From Pirellulaceae bacterium (GTDB lineage: Bacteria > Planctomycetota > Planctomycetia > Pirellulales > Pirellulaceae), in NCBI GenBank assembly GCA_026004795.1, contig BPJV01000004.1:186001-250000 (forward strand): a DNA stretch of 64,000 bases, written 5' to 3'. Shown here piece after piece: positions 42,016 to 53,187 of this stretch. Each line of letters starts with the position of its first letter. Position 1 is the first letter of the stretch. The notes under the pieces were generated by a model. That model searched no databases and was not told the origin of the DNA. It worked only from the letters and a program-made list of their open reading frames with translations. The position numbers were made by a program, and so were the translations under genes.

Positions 42016-42336
42016 ATGGCAACTGCTACAGCAACGAAGAAGACCATCAAGCTCCGTCCGCTTTCCGATCGCGTGGTAATCGAGCGAGATGAAGCGGAAG
42101 AAAAGACGGCCGGAGGGATCGTGCTTCCCGATACGGCAAAGGAGAAGGTCAATCGGGGGCGAGTCGTGGCAGTAGGGCCGGGCAAGTTGACCGATGACGG
42201 CAAGCGCGTGGAGCCGTCGGTCAAGCCTGGAGATCACGTGCTGATCAATAAGTATGGCGGCGATGAGTTCGAATTCGATGGGGGCAAGTACGTCATCGTC
42301 CGCGAAAGCGACATTTTGGCAGTGATCGACGAATGA
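42016..42336 (+). CDS. groES: Co-chaperonin GroES
   Basis: IKLRPLSDRVVIERDEAEEKTAGGIVLPDTAKEKVNRGRVVAVGPG...VLINKYGGDEFEFDGGKYVIVRESDILAVI; AGGAGG RBS before ATG 42016. Confidence 0.97.
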   Translation: MATATATKKTIKLRPLSDRVVIERDEAEEKTAGGIVLPDTAKEKVNRGRVVAVGPGKLTDDGKRVEPSVKPGDHVLINKYGGDEFEFDGGKYVIVRESDILAVIDE

Positions 42337-42408
42337 CGTCCTGGCGGCGCCTGATGCCACGTGTTTTGTTGTGTCCATTGATGGTTGCGTTTGAGGAGGT
42401 TCAATTTT

Positions 42409-44034
42409 ATGTCAGCAAAGATTATCGCTTTTGAACAAGAAGCACGTGAAGCGATTAAGCGGGGAGTTGGAAAGCTGGCCAAGACCGTGCGCAGCACCTT
42501 GGGGCCCGGAGGGCACAACGTCATCCTGCAGAAAAGTTTTGGGGCACCCGTCGTAACTCGTGACGGAGTGACCGTTGCCAAGGAGATCGAGTTAGAGGAT
42601 CCTTACGAAAACATGGGCGCACGTATGGTGCGCGAGGTTGCTTCCAAGACCAATGACGTTGCCGGTGACGGGACAACCACGGCTACCGTGTTGGCGGAAG
42701 CGATTTTCAACGAGGGATTGCGTGCGGTGGTGGCAGGGACCAACCCGATCCATCTGAAACGGGGAATCGAGCAGGCGGTCGATGATGTGGTGGCCAACCT
42801 GAAGTCCCTTTCGACCAAGGTTAAGGGACGGGACGACATGGAGCATGTCGCCCGCATCTCCGGCAACCAAGATCCCCAAGTGGGCAAGATCGTCGCCGAT
42901 GCTGTGGAGCGAGTAGGTAAAGATGGGGTGGTGACGATCGAGGAAGGCAAAGGCCTGGAGACTGAGGTCGAGTGGGTCGAAGGGATGCAGTTTGACAAGG
43001 GGTATTTGTCTCCCTACTTCGTCACCGATCCGCAGACGATGGAGTGCGTGCTGGAAGAGCCGTACATCTTGATCCATGAAAAGAAGCTCTCCAACATTCG
43101 CGACCTGGTTCCCTTGCTGGAAAAAATCGCCAAGACCGGCAAACCGTTGTTGATCATCGCCGAGGATGTTGAAGGAGATGCCTTGGCGACGTTGGTGGTC
43201 AACCGACTGCGTGGCACGTTCACCGCGTGTGCCGTCAAAGCACCCGGCTTTGGTGATCGTCGCAAAGCGATGTTGGAGGACATCGCTATTCTCACCGGCG
43301 GTAAGGCGTTGTTTGAGAGCTTGGGGATCAAGCTGGAGAATGTTGAACTGACCGATCTGGGACGCGCTAAGAAGGTGGTGGTGACCAAGGACACGACAAC
43401 CATCATCGAGGGGGCTGGTAAGACCTCGGACATCAAAGCGCGCATCGCGCAGATCGAGCACGAGTACGAGAAGTCGACCAGCGACTACGATCGCGAGAAG
43501 CTGCAAGAGCGGAAAGCGAAGCTTGCCGGTGGCGTTGCCAAGATCAGCGTCGGAGGGGCCACCGAAGCGGAGGTGAAAGAGAAGAAGATGCGGTATGAAG
43601 ACGCGTTGAGCGCTACTCGGGCGGCCGTGGAAGAAGGCATTGTCCCCGGCGGTGGAGTCGCGCTGGTGCGGGCGGCTGCCAAGGCCAATCGCGAGGGACT
43701 GAGCGATGATGAACGCGCCGGGTACAACATTGTCTTGCGGGCGTGCCGCGCGCCTCTGACTTGGATCGCGGAAAATGCAGGACAAGATGGGTCGCTGGTG
43801 TGCGAAAAAGTGATGGAAGGGACCGGAAACTTCGGTTTCAATGCAGCAACTGGCGTGTTTGAAGATTTGGTCAAGGCCGGCGTTATTGACCCGACCAAGG
43901 TTGTTCGCACGGCTTTGGAAAATGCCGCCAGCGTGGCCACGCTGTTGCTGACCAGCGATGCATTGATCGCGGAAAAGCCGAAGAACGAGACGGCGAAGAA
44001 GTCCGCCGGTGGCGGTGACTACGACATGTATTGA
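42409..44034 (+). CDS. groEL: Chaperonin GroEL
   Basis: [79 protein letters not shown]. Confidence 0.97.
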   Translation: MSAKIIAFEQEAREAIKRGVGKLAKTVRSTLGPGGHNVILQKSFGAPVVTRDGVTVAKEIELEDPYENMGARMVREVASKTNDVAGDGTTTATVLAEAIFNEGLRAVVAGTNPIHLKRGIEQAVDDVVANLKSLSTKVKGRDDMEHVARISGNQDPQVGKIVADAVERVGKDGVVTIEEGKGLETEVEWVEGMQFDKGYLSPYFVTDPQTMECVLEEPYILIHEKKLSNIRDLVPLLEKIAKTGKPLLIIAEDVEGDALATLVVNRLRGTFTACAVKAPGFGDRRKAMLEDIAILTGGKALFESLGIKLENVELTDLGRAKKVVVTKDTTTIIEGAGKTSDIKARIAQIEHEYEKSTSDYDREKLQERKAKLAGGVAKISVGGATEAEVKEKKMRYEDALSATRAAVEEGIVPGGGVALVRAAAKANREGLSDDERAGYNIVLRACRAPLTWIAENAGQDGSLVCEKVMEGTGNFGFNAATGVFEDLVKAGVIDPTKVVRTALENAASVATLLLTSDALIAEKPKNETAKKSAGGGDYDMY

Positions 44035-44076
44035 GGTCGATCCGTCGCCTGAAGACGGCTGAAGGAACATTGGACC

Positions 44077-44119
44077 ACGCCAAGTTGTCGGCCTGCTCCA
44101 CAGTCGGACAACTTGGCGT
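44077..44119 (+). terminator. 13-bp inverted repeat after groEL, probable terminator/attenuator
   Basis: ACGCCAAGTTGTC ... GACAACTTGGCGT perfect inverted repeat followed by TTCCTTT (weak U-tract). Confidence 0.55.
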
Positions 44120-44391
44120 TTCCTTTGCGCCGAGTCGGACGATTGGCATGCGGCATGCTGTGCTCTGCCGTCGTCCCACCGCGAAGCGCCTCAACGAGCC
44201 AGCAGGCCGTTCCCGAGGCACCTTCAAGGCAGCACGGTTGCCGGTAGGCGCCGGTCTCCGGTGCTGCGGAGGTTCCAGGGGCTCGCGGCCGGCTCGCATG
44301 CGGCGGCTGATGCGTTGGTGGACATGATTGGGGATGATTTGGCAGAACAGGGTGGTGCTCACTGCGAGCACCCACGAAGACGGGGTTCCCT

Positions 44392-44724
44392 ATGTTTGAC
44401 GACGTGACCTTTCCCAAGCCCGCCCGGGGAAGCTGCTGGGTTCCTGCAGCCGACGTCTACCGCACGCCCAGTGGATGGCTGGTCAAGTTCGATTTGGCCG
44501 GTGTGAACCCGTCGGACTTGGAATTGCAGCGCCACGGCCATCGTCTGTGTATTCGGGGGACGCGGCGCGATGTCTTGGTGCAAACAGGGGTGCAATCCTA
44601 CTCGTTGGAAATCAGTTACAACCGATTCGAACGAACCGTGCACTTTCCCACGGAGATCGAGTCAGCGCATGTCTCCACGGAATATCGCGACGGCATGCTG
44701 CTGGTGAGGTTGGAACAGGTATAG
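44392..44724 (+). CDS. Hsp20/alpha-crystallin family small heat shock protein
   Basis: PAADVYRTPSGWLVKFDLAGVNPSDLELQRHGHRLCIRGTRR...FERTVHFPTEIESAHVSTEYRDGMLLVRLEQV. Confidence 0.9.
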   Translation: MFDDVTFPKPARGSCWVPAADVYRTPSGWLVKFDLAGVNPSDLELQRHGHRLCIRGTRRDVLVQTGVQSYSLEISYNRFERTVHFPTEIESAHVSTEYRDGMLLVRLEQV

Positions 44725-44766
44725 AGCCAGGTTCAACTCGGATGACGCGCAGCGAAGAGACTAAAA

Positions 44767-47250
44767 ATGATGGACAAGGAAAATACCCGCGGCAGCGACG
44801 AAACGGCTCCAGAACTGAAGCGTGCACGAGGAGACGCGACGACCGATCCTGAGCGATCGGACAGTGAAAGAGGTGGTAATCAGCATGGTGGTCCGGAAAA
44901 GACCCCGGTGGCTATCGGGGTGCTTCCCGTACTGCCGTTGCGCAATAGTGTGCTTTTCCCTTCGATGATGATGCCGTTGGCGGCAAGTCGTGAAGCCTCG
45001 GTGGCGGCCATCGAGGCGGCCATGGCGAGCGAAGATAAGACGTTGATTGTCGCCACGCAGCTGGATCCAGCCGTGGAGGAACCGCAGCAGGCGGACTTGT
45101 TCGAGTATGCCACGATCGGCGTGATCAAGAAAGCCGAACGGAGCAACGAAGGGATTTCGCTGATCGCCCAGGGCATTGAGCGGGTACGCATTCTCAAGGT
45201 AGAGATGCGCGATGGCTATCTGCAGGCGCACTTCGAAGTAGTTCCCGTATGCTGCGAGAAAACGGAAGCGGTAGAGGCACTCCGCCGCAATGTCGTCGAG
45301 TTGGCAACGAAGATCGCTGAGCATTTGAAGGGGAATGCGCCGGCGGCCGTCGGACAGATTTTGGCCCAGGTCACCGAGCCGCTGGAATTGGCCTATCTGT
45401 TGGCCTCGTTGATGGGATTGAGCATCGAGCGTGATCGCGCGCTGCTGGCAGCCAATACGTGTGAGGAAGTGCTCAAGCTGCTGGTGGAGTATCTCTCCTA
45501 CGAGCTCAAAGTGCGCGAGCTGCAAATGGAGATCGCCTCGACTGCTCAATCGGAAATGAACCGGGAGCAACGCGAGTATCTGCTGCGGCGCCAACTTGAG
45601 GCCATCCGCCGGGAACTGGGGGAAGAAGGGGCGGAGCAAGCGGATCTGGAAGAGCTGCGCCAGCGGTTCGAAGAGACGCAGTTGCCGGAGGAGGTGGCCG
45701 CTGAGGTGGAAAAGGAACTCCAGCGGCTCGAACGTATGTCACCCAATGCGGCCGAGTACCAACTGACGCGTACCTACGTCGACTTGTTATTGGAGCTGCC
45801 TTGGGACAAGACGACCGACGACAACCTCGATCTGCACCACGCGCGCGCCGTCCTCGACGAAGATCATTTCGATCTCGATTCGATCAAGGATCGAATCATC
45901 GAGCATTTGGCGGTGATGAAGCTCAATCCCAACGCCAAGGCGCCAATCCTGTGCTTCGTAGGGCCACCCGGTGTGGGCAAGACCTCCCTCGGAAAATCGA
46001 TTGCCAAGGCCTTGGGACGTAAGTTCGAGCGATTGGCGTTGGGGGGGCTTCACGACGAGGCCGAACTGCGCGGGCACCGACGAACCTATATCGGCGCCAT
46101 GCCCGGGCGCATCATCCAAGCGATTCGCCGTGCCGGAACGAAGAATCCAGTGATCATGCTCGATGAGATCGACAAACTGGGGCGCGATTATCGCGGCGAT
46201 CCCGCGGCCGCACTCATGGAGATCCTGGATCCGGAACAGAACCGAGAGTTTCACGATAACTACCTTGACCTTCCGTTCGATCTGTCCAAGGTCTTCTTCA
46301 TCACTACCGCCAACACGCTGGATACGATCCCCGCGCCGCTGTTGGATCGGATGGAGGTGCTGCAACTGTCCGGATACAGCAGCGAGGAAAAGGAGAAGAT
46401 TGCCCGCCGTTACTTGATTCCTCGTCAACTGGCGGAAGCCGGGGTTTCTCCTGAGCAGTTGGTGATCAGCGATGAAGCGCTGCGCTACGTTATCCGCGGT
46501 TATACGCGTGAAGCCGGTGTGCGCAATCTCGAACGCATGCTCGGACGCATCGTGCGCAAGGTGGCTAGACGCATCGTCGAGGGAGAAACTGGTCCCATTA
46601 CCATCACGCCCGACGATTTGACCGACATTTTGGGGCCGGAACGGTTCACTCCCGAAAAGGCTCGCCAGCACTTACGCCCCGGTGTGGCCGCAGGTTTGGC
46701 GTGGACTCCCACCGGTGGTGACGTGTTGTATGTGGAAGCCGTCGAGGTTGGGCGCGGCGGAAAACTGACCCTTACCGGGCATCTGGGAAAGGTGATGAAG
46801 GAATCGGCTCGTGCCGCGCTCAGTTATCTAATCTCCATGGCTCCGCAGCTCGGGTTAGAAAAAGAACATTTGATGCGGGCCAGTGTGCATATCCACGTGC
46901 CGGCTGGGGCCGTTCCCAAGGACGGTCCTTCCGCCGGAGTAACCATGGCGACAGCCTTGGCTTCCCTGTTCGCTCACGCACCGGCCCGCGCCGATACGGC
47001 GATGACCGGCGAAATCACTTTAAGCGGTTTAGTGTTGCCGGTCGGCGGCATCAAGGAAAAGGTGTTGGCCGCCCATCGCGCGGGAATCCGACGCGTGATT
47101 CTACCGCAAGCCAATGAAAAGGATTTGACGGAGTTGCCTGAGGAGGTGCGACAGGACATGGAGTTCCTGTTTGCTGAGCGGATTGAGGATGCCTTGGCGG
47201 CTGCGATTCCCGAAATGGCCGATCGGAAGCCGCCCATCTCGCTGGTGTGA
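44767..47250 (+). CDS. lon: ATP-dependent protease Lon
   Basis: [61 protein letters not shown] catalytic Ser, [15 protein letters not shown] catalytic Lys. Confidence 0.97.
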   Translation: MMDKENTRGSDETAPELKRARGDATTDPERSDSERGGNQHGGPEKTPVAIGVLPVLPLRNSVLFPSMMMPLAASREASVAAIEAAMASEDKTLIVATQLDPAVEEPQQADLFEYATIGVIKKAERSNEGISLIAQGIERVRILKVEMRDGYLQAHFEVVPVCCEKTEAVEALRRNVVELATKIAEHLKGNAPAAVGQILAQVTEPLELAYLLASLMGLSIERDRALLAANTCEEVLKLLVEYLSYELKVRELQMEIASTAQSEMNREQREYLLRRQLEAIRRELGEEGAEQADLEELRQRFEETQLPEEVAAEVEKELQRLERMSPNAAEYQLTRTYVDLLLELPWDKTTDDNLDLHHARAVLDEDHFDLDSIKDRIIEHLAVMKLNPNAKAPILCFVGPPGVGKTSLGKSIAKALGRKFERLALGGLHDEAELRGHRRTYIGAMPGRIIQAIRRAGTKNPVIMLDEIDKLGRDYRGDPAAALMEILDPEQNREFHDNYLDLPFDLSKVFFITTANTLDTIPAPLLDRMEVLQLSGYSSEEKEKIARRYLIPRQLAEAGVSPEQLVISDEALRYVIRGYTREAGVRNLERMLGRIVRKVARRIVEGETGPITITPDDLTDILGPERFTPEKARQHLRPGVAAGLAWTPTGGDVLYVEAVEVGRGGKLTLTGHLGKVMKESARAALSYLISMAPQLGLEKEHLMRASVHIHVPAGAVPKDGPSAGVTMATALASLFAHAPARADTAMTGEITLSGLVLPVGGIKEKVLAAHRAGIRRVILPQANEKDLTELPEEVRQDMEFLFAERIEDALAAAIPEMADRKPPISLV

Positions 47251-47297
47251 TCCGTCCTTGGCTGCGTCTCTGCTCCCCGCTAGGCACAGCCAATTAA

Positions 47298-47335
47298 AGG
47301 AACCATTATCCGTTTACAGGAACCATTATCCGTTT
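47298..47335. repeat. Two direct copies of AGGAACCATTATCCGTTT separated by 2 nt
   Basis: Read directly: 47298-47315 and 47318-47335, downstream of lon. Confidence 0.9.
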
Positions 47336-47419
47336 TTTGACCCCAACTCTTAGAATCCCCGATACCAGCAATGAGTAGCCAACAAACGGCTCACCCTGCC
47401 CTCGATGGGATGGTAGCCA

Positions 47420-48295
47420 TTACGCCGATGTTGGTACAACGGGGACTGGTGGCTGTTGCGGTAGCGCCGTTGCTGTGGCTGCTAATCGTTGCGGGTAGGT
47501 GATGGCTACATCGGAACCGTCGATCATCATGAAGTGCGCCTGGTTCAAATCCAGCGGCAATGACCACTGCGGTGCGAACAAAGCGGCAACGTCGGCTTGA
47601 TGTTCCACGGCTGTTAACGGACAGACGTGCCAGGGGCGATGGCATACAAGGTGTTCGGTGGAGCAACCGTTTTCGTGCCGCGTGTAGTGCCAACTGCGAT
47701 CCAACACGAAGGACTCCAGGGTTGTTGGTTGCGGTCGGTAACCGGCCTCGGCCATGCTTGCGCGCACCCATTGAGGACGGTTATCGTGTACCCATTCGAA
47801 CCTCAGTTCGCGCTCCCCGCTGTGCCCACGACCCGTGCGGCAGCCGATGGGGCGGTAAGTGCCCTTTTCGCCTCGGCTCCACCGGGCCACCGCCAGCAAT
47901 AGCCGTGAGGGGACCACTTGACCAATGGTGGATACGCCGGGCCGAAGCTCTATTCCATGGTCCGCGGTGGGATGCCACCGGCGTACATAGAATCGCAGGC
48001 TGATCGTCGCGAACCTCGGCCGCAAAGGAAAGGGAAGACCGGCCACCCGGAACCTACTGAAAATAAGAAACACAACCGAAAGGTACGCCCTTCCTCGGTA
48101 GAGGTCTAATTCCGTTCCGGCGGGCAGATGGGGGACGAGCACGGCCGGAGCGACCGGCCAACTGACGACCAGGACAGGGTGCCAACGTCCTTTGAATAAG
48201 AACCGCTGCCCGTAGGGCGGCCGCTCAATCAACTGTTGGGTGGCCGATTCTGCGTTTTTTATGGGTGAAGAATTCGGGGGTGGTCTTGATCCCAT
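47420..48295 (-). CDS. DUF2071 (YqjF-like) domain-containing protein
   Basis: PVLVVSWPVAPAVLVPHLPAGTELDLYRGRAYLSVVFL...GLPFPLRPRFATISLRFYVR. Confidence 0.75.
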   Translation of the reverse strand: MGSRPPPNSSPIKNAESATQQLIERPPYGQRFLFKGRWHPVLVVSWPVAPAVLVPHLPAGTELDLYRGRAYLSVVFLIFSRFRVAGLPFPLRPRFATISLRFYVRRWHPTADHGIELRPGVSTIGQVVPSRLLLAVARWSRGEKGTYRPIGCRTGRGHSGERELRFEWVHDNRPQWVRASMAEAGYRPQPTTLESFVLDRSWHYTRHENGCSTEHLVCHRPWHVCPLTAVEHQADVAALFAPQWSLPLDLNQAHFMMIDGSDVAITYPQRLAATATALPQQPPVPVVPTSA

Positions 48296-48317
48296 GGAAT
48301 TTGGTACTGCTGCCTGA

Positions 48318-49526
48318 TTATGGCAAGCGATGACCCAGCTTCTCTTTCTTGGTAGCCAAATAACGTTCGTTATGAGGGTTGGGAGGGCAAATGATTGGAA
48401 CCTGGTCGACTACCCGCAAATCGAATCCGCGTAAGTTGAATGCCTCCGTCTTCTTCGGATTGTTGGTCAACAAGCGGATTTCGCGGAGCCCCAAGTCTTT
48501 TAGAATCTGGATGCCGATACCGTAGTCACGCATATCGGCCTGGTATCCCAACGCGTAATTGGCTTCGACGGTGTCCATGCCCTCCTCTTGCAGAGCATAG
48601 GCTTTGATCTTTTCCGCCAGGCCGATGCCGCGACCTTCTTGCGGCAGATAGACCAGAACGCCGCGTCCCTCGGCGGCAATCATTTGCAACGCCATCGTCA
48701 GCTGATCACCACAATCGCATCGCAATGACTCGAGCAGATCTCCGGTAAAACAACTGCTGTGCATCCGTACCAGCGGGGGTTGAGCGTGTTCGGCAGTCAA
48801 GTCCCCCATGTAGAGAGCTATCGGTTGCTGGTTCTCGAACTGGACGTCGTACACGACGATTCGAAAATCACCGAACCGCGTAGGCAGTTGGGCTTCGGCC
48901 ACGCGCGAAACCAGTTTCTCGCTAACACGGCGGTGCGCGATCAGTTGTTCGATGGTGATGATCTTCAGCTGATGACGATCGGCAAGCTCCAACAGATCAT
49001 CACGTGTTGCCCGATCGCCAGTCTCGTTGAGAATCTCCGTCAGCACCCCTGCCGGTTGCAGGCCGGCCATTCTGGGCAGATCGACCGCCGCTTCAGTATG
49101 TCCGGCGCGTCGCAGGACTCCGCCCTCCTTCGCCAACAACGGATAAACATGACCCGGACGCACAAAATCTTCGGGTCGGGCCGTTGGATCGGCCAGGTGC
49201 CGAATGGTCAGCGCCCGTTCGGCCGCCGTGATGCCGGTCTTGCAACTGCGATGATCAACGGGAGTGAGGAAGGCAGTTTGCAGGGGAGCGTTGTTCTGGT
49301 CGACCACGGGACGGAGGTCCAACCGTCGACAGGTCGAGGGCAAGATGGGGCAGCACAATTGACCTCTACCTTGCAACATGAAGTTGATGGTTTCCGGCGT
49401 GACGAGCTCCGCGGCACAAATGAAATCCCCCTCGTTTTCCCGATCTTCCGCATCAAGGACGATAATGACTTCGCCGCGGCGAATCGCGTCGACGGCATCT
49501 TGGACGGTGCTAAACTCGTTTCCCAT
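48318..49526 (-). CDS. ribBA: Bifunctional 3,4-dihydroxy-2-butanone-4-phosphate synthase / GTP cyclohydrolase II
   Basis: [76 protein letters not shown]. Confidence 0.96.
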   Translation of the reverse strand: MGNEFSTVQDAVDAIRRGEVIIVLDAEDRENEGDFICAAELVTPETINFMLQGRGQLCCPILPSTCRRLDLRPVVDQNNAPLQTAFLTPVDHRSCKTGITAAERALTIRHLADPTARPEDFVRPGHVYPLLAKEGGVLRRAGHTEAAVDLPRMAGLQPAGVLTEILNETGDRATRDDLLELADRHQLKIITIEQLIAHRRVSEKLVSRVAEAQLPTRFGDFRIVVYDVQFENQQPIALYMGDLTAEHAQPPLVRMHSSCFTGDLLESLRCDCGDQLTMALQMIAAEGRGVLVYLPQEGRGIGLAEKIKAYALQEEGMDTVEANYALGYQADMRDYGIGIQILKDLGLREIRLLTNNPKKTEAFNLRGFDLRVVDQVPIICPPNPHNERYLATKKEKLGHRLP

Positions 49527-49805
49527 GGATCCTGGCTAGGTGTGTGAATTGTGGTGCTGCGATCGCTGAACCAGTGGCCGCCGGTCGCAGCGATAACTGG
49601 TCATCCTCCATTGGTTTGCTTTTATTATAGGAGGTCGCGTCCTTCTGTCTGCAGGCTTTTCTGCCAGGCTCTCGGTTGACCAACCAGCGGCGATTGAGGT
49701 GGGAAGATCGCGACAAACGGTAGGAAGGGATAGGCGTAGAGAGGCTGCCCCGCGTCCAAGACGGCTGATCAAATTATCGACAAGTGGCGACACCCTGTTT
49801 CACCA

Positions 49806-50129
49806 TCAGGCCGCGCGGGTGACAGCCTGGGCGGTAGAAAGTTCAGGAAAGCGATGGGCGCGGGTTAACCGTTCCCACCAACTGGCTTTTCTTAGCCGGC
49901 GATCATCGCTTGGAACATGGCGTTCTTTGCCGCGGCGCGTCGCCAGGACCAACGTGCCATCGGGTAAAACGTCCTTCACCACCCAATATTTCTCTACTTG
50001 ATAGACGTAGAGGTCCCCAGCAGGACAGGGATAAATATTCTTCGCTCGTGGTCCTGGAGAAGGTGTCGCCTTATCCTGGATATAAATGACCTTGTCGCCG
50101 ATACGATAACGCGTGCGCCAGTGAAACAT
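49806..50129 (-). CDS. Hypothetical protein, 107 aa
   Basis: ATG at 50129 with GGAGGAGAT upstream; MFHWRTRYRIGDKVIYIQDKATPSPGPRAKNIYPCPAGDLYVYQVEKYWVVKDVLPDGTLVLATRRGKERHV, composition protein-like. Confidence 0.65.
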   Translation of the reverse strand: MFHWRTRYRIGDKVIYIQDKATPSPGPRAKNIYPCPAGDLYVYQVEKYWVVKDVLPDGTLVLATRRGKERHVPSDDRRLRKASWWERLTRAHRFPELSTAQAVTRAA

Positions 50130-50290
50130 GGTCGGGCATCTCCTCCGTAAATGGCTGATTACGGATAGAATAGTTGACAACGCAGTTCAATCATACCTCG
50201 ATTTCCATGAAGATGGTGTGAACCTGTTGTAAATGAAATGCCTGAGCGGCAAAATTACTTGATTGAATTGCCATCATTAACGCGTCACGC

Positions 50291-50812
50291 ATGATCACGA
50301 GGAAGAGGATTCGAGTGCCGAAAGCCAACCAGTCGAGATGTAGGATTCTGTTCGTGTGCTTGGGGAATATCTGTCGTAGCCCGGCAGCGGAAGGAGTGAT
50401 GAAGCATTTGGTGGCTCAGCATGGACTCCAGGAGGTAGTGGAGATCGATTCGGCTGGTACCAGTTCTTACCATCTCGGAGAACCGGCGGATCGGCGCATG
50501 CGCGCTGCAGCAGCGGAACGCGGCATCGAGCTGACTAGCCGCTCGCGAATGATTTCGCCCCGCGATATCGATCAGTTCGATCTGATCGTAGCCATGGACC
50601 GGGACAATCTGCGTGAACTGTTGCGGATGGCCGAGCGAGGGCAGGAGTCGAAGATCAAGCTGCTGAGCGATTATCTTGACGAGACGTGGCCGATCGATGT
50701 GCCGGATCCCTATTATGGAGGAAAAGAGGGGTTCGAGCGGGTGTTGGATATGTTGGAGGCCGCGTGCCCACGCATTTTGGCGGCGATCCAGCGGATGCCT
50801 TGTTCCCACTGA
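50291..50812 (+). CDS. Low molecular weight protein-tyrosine-phosphatase
   Basis: ILFVCLGNICRSPAAEGVMKHL (CX5R) and DVPDPYYGG acid loop; alternative GTG start at 50315. Confidence 0.93.
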   Translation: MITRKRIRVPKANQSRCRILFVCLGNICRSPAAEGVMKHLVAQHGLQEVVEIDSAGTSSYHLGEPADRRMRAAAAERGIELTSRSRMISPRDIDQFDLIVAMDRDNLRELLRMAERGQESKIKLLSDYLDETWPIDVPDPYYGGKEGFERVLDMLEAACPRILAAIQRMPCSH

Positions 50813-51014
50813 CCTGCTGATACGCGGTGGCGTCCATCGCCTGAGAGGGGGACGGCCTCGTGTGTCGAGTCAGCGGCCGATTGCGGCTCAGCGACGGTTT
50901 TCCGAAAAACGGGCTCGCCGTGATCCGCCTCGTTTGCTATGAGGGGAATGATGCGGAGGAACGACGCCGCACTCGCCGACCCAAAGCGACTTCAACGATA
51001 TCAGGAGCCCTAGC

Positions 51015-52244
51015 ATGGATGCGGGATCTCGACCACCAAGGCGCCGCCATGATACCCAATGGAAGGTATCCCTTCGGCACGGGGTGTTCACCTTGTGCTT
51101 GTTGGCGATAGGAAATCCACTATTTTTTTCCCGCGTCTTCGCCGAACCACCTTCCATCCTGAGCGTCTTCCGTAAACGGACCACCCTCGATGCCGAGCAG
51201 TTGGCGCTGAAAGCCGAGCATGGCCCATGGTTGATCTTGGCTATCACGCTTACCGGAGATGATGCTCAAGAAAAAGCGGTCGCTTTGGCCAATGAGTTGC
51301 GACAGCAACTGCGTCAACCAGCATTTGTATGGGAACATGAACGGGACGATTCGCCAGTGCTTGGTTCGACGACAAGATTGATTCAGGAGTTGGACGGTTC
51401 GACGACCCAATATCGAGCTTGGCGGCAATACGCCAATCCCACCACGGGGACCGCTTATGCCGTTCTTGTCGGCGAGTTCACATCGACAGACGATCCACGG
51501 ATCAAGCCCACCCTGCAGCAAGTGCGTGCGCTCCAACCGCGTGCTTTACAATCCGGTGCGCTGGCTGCTGGAGCCGCCGATGAAGATTCGAGCTGGTTGG
51601 TGAAAAAATACCGCGCCATGATGTGGAATCGTGCGGCTGAGACGACGCAGCAGCAGCGAGGGCCGATGGGGGCTGCCTTCCTCACCCGCAACCCACTGTT
51701 GCCAGAGGACTATTTTCAAGGGCCCAAAGTGGACGATTTCGTCGAGGAACTGAACAAGCAGGTAGAGTATTCACTGCTGGAGTGCCCCGGAAGATTTACC
51801 GTGCGCGTGGCGTCGTTTCAAGGTTTTGCCAAAACATCGCTGCTGGGAACGATCAACAATAACGAACCCCAAGGGGTGAGCAATGCTTTGGACGTGGCGG
51901 CGGAACAAGCCAATCGTCTTACTCTCGCCCTGCGTGAAAAGGGGGTGGAGGCTTATCAATTCCATGATCGCTATGGCAGCTACGTGACGATCGGCAGCTT
52001 TGAGCAGCTTGGTCGCGACAAGGCGGACGGTTCCTTCGAGTACCTCCCCGAGATCGTGGCCATCATGAAGGAGTATTGTGGCTACGAAACGGTGAAGGCC
52101 AAGGACCCACGTACGGGAGCCGTCCGTACGGTGACAACGCTCAAATCACTGGAACGCGTGCCCTTTGACGTCCAGGCGAAACCGATGGCAGTGCCGCGGC
52201 GGATCACCGGCAAGCTCTATGGGGGCTCCCTGCTCGGCAGGTAA
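51015..52244 (+). CDS. Hypothetical secreted protein
   Basis: N-terminal signal HGVFTLCLLAIGNPLFFSRVFA; long open frame with protein-like composition; no domain recognised. Confidence 0.7.
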   Translation: MDAGSRPPRRRHDTQWKVSLRHGVFTLCLLAIGNPLFFSRVFAEPPSILSVFRKRTTLDAEQLALKAEHGPWLILAITLTGDDAQEKAVALANELRQQLRQPAFVWEHERDDSPVLGSTTRLIQELDGSTTQYRAWRQYANPTTGTAYAVLVGEFTSTDDPRIKPTLQQVRALQPRALQSGALAAGAADEDSSWLVKKYRAMMWNRAAETTQQQRGPMGAAFLTRNPLLPEDYFQGPKVDDFVEELNKQVEYSLLECPGRFTVRVASFQGFAKTSLLGTINNNEPQGVSNALDVAAEQANRLTLALREKGVEAYQFHDRYGSYVTIGSFEQLGRDKADGSFEYLPEIVAIMKEYCGYETVKAKDPRTGAVRTVTTLKSLERVPFDVQAKPMAVPRRITGKLYGGSLLGR

Positions 52245-52334
52245 CCCCCAGCTCGATCGGCAACGCCAACAAACAAGACGCTCTGAGGAAATCCCCGAGT
52301 TAACGCAGCGGCGGAGCCGATCCTGGGTCCGCAG

Positions 52335-53078
52335 CTATTTTAGGGCGATCGCTTTTTGCAACGGGCGAAGCACTTCGTCGACAAGGTACTCGTCGACCAA
52401 CCGCTCACACAAGCGAGCGAGCCGACGCAGTTCGGAGCCAAACTGCTCGTTGCTTCCCAAGCTGTCGACGCGGCGAACCGTAAGGTAAACACTGAGCGGA
52501 TCGTCGGTGTATTCGCCCGTGCGCAATTGATAAGCCGACGAGCGGGTTTCGAATGCGACGCGACACTGAGTGCGGCACTCAGCGTCCAGGCTCAACGCGA
52601 CCACCGGTTCATACCCGAGAATGGAGCTACCGGTCGACTCCGCAAATCGCTCCAAGGCCGCCGGCATCCCCAGCACTTCCGCCAGCAACTCGCTGTGGTT
52701 GCCTCGATAGGCGTAATCGAACCCCATGGTGATGTTCAGCGACTCGCAATCCAAGTGGCTGACGCTCAACTCATAGGGAATCAGATCCAAAATGGCGACA
52801 TGCTGCTCGATGGCCCCTTCCACCGATTCAGGATTGACGACCCCACTGGCTAACCGTCGAATCTCTGCCGAAACCCATCGATAGCTGCCACTATCCTTGT
52901 CCTCTTCGAGGAAATACTCGCCCCGATCACGCGTGTAGAAATTCGTCATACGGGGGAAGCGCTTTTGTACCTGCTCAAAAAAGTGCATCACCGCCTCGCG
53001 GTTTTGCGGCAGCTCCATTTCGGTGTTGAGGTACATGTTGATGTAGAATTCATCGCAAATTGCACCGTACTTGTTCAT
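52335..53078 (-). CDS. Hypothetical protein, 247 aa
   Basis: ATG at 53078 with GGAAA(C) RBS; MNKYGAICDEFYINMYLNTEMELPQNREAVMHFFEQVQKRFPRMTNFYTRDRGEYFLEEDKD; no domain recognised. Confidence 0.75.
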   Translation of the reverse strand: MNKYGAICDEFYINMYLNTEMELPQNREAVMHFFEQVQKRFPRMTNFYTRDRGEYFLEEDKDSGSYRWVSAEIRRLASGVVNPESVEGAIEQHVAILDLIPYELSVSHLDCESLNITMGFDYAYRGNHSELLAEVLGMPAALERFAESTGSSILGYEPVVALSLDAECRTQCRVAFETRSSAYQLRTGEYTDDPLSVYLTVRRVDSLGSNEQFGSELRRLARLCERLVDEYLVDEVLRPLQKAIALK

Positions 53079-53187
53079 GTGGGTTTCCTTTCGATGCAGC
53101 GTTTGCCATGGGAAGTATAAGCCCCACGTGGTAGATCGCCAATCCTGAGGCAGTAGTTCGACCTTTTTTCCCGTATGAGGTGCTGTC

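Noticed and set aside
42592-44070. 492-aa ORF on the minus strand
   Set aside because: Entirely antisense to the unambiguous groEL; codon-bias shadow ORF with no domain
45787-46671. 294-aa minus-strand ORF
   Set aside because: Antisense to the Lon ATPase domain
49527-49800. FMN riboswitch before ribBA
   Set aside because: No recognisable RFN-element conserved blocks in the upstream minus-strand sequence
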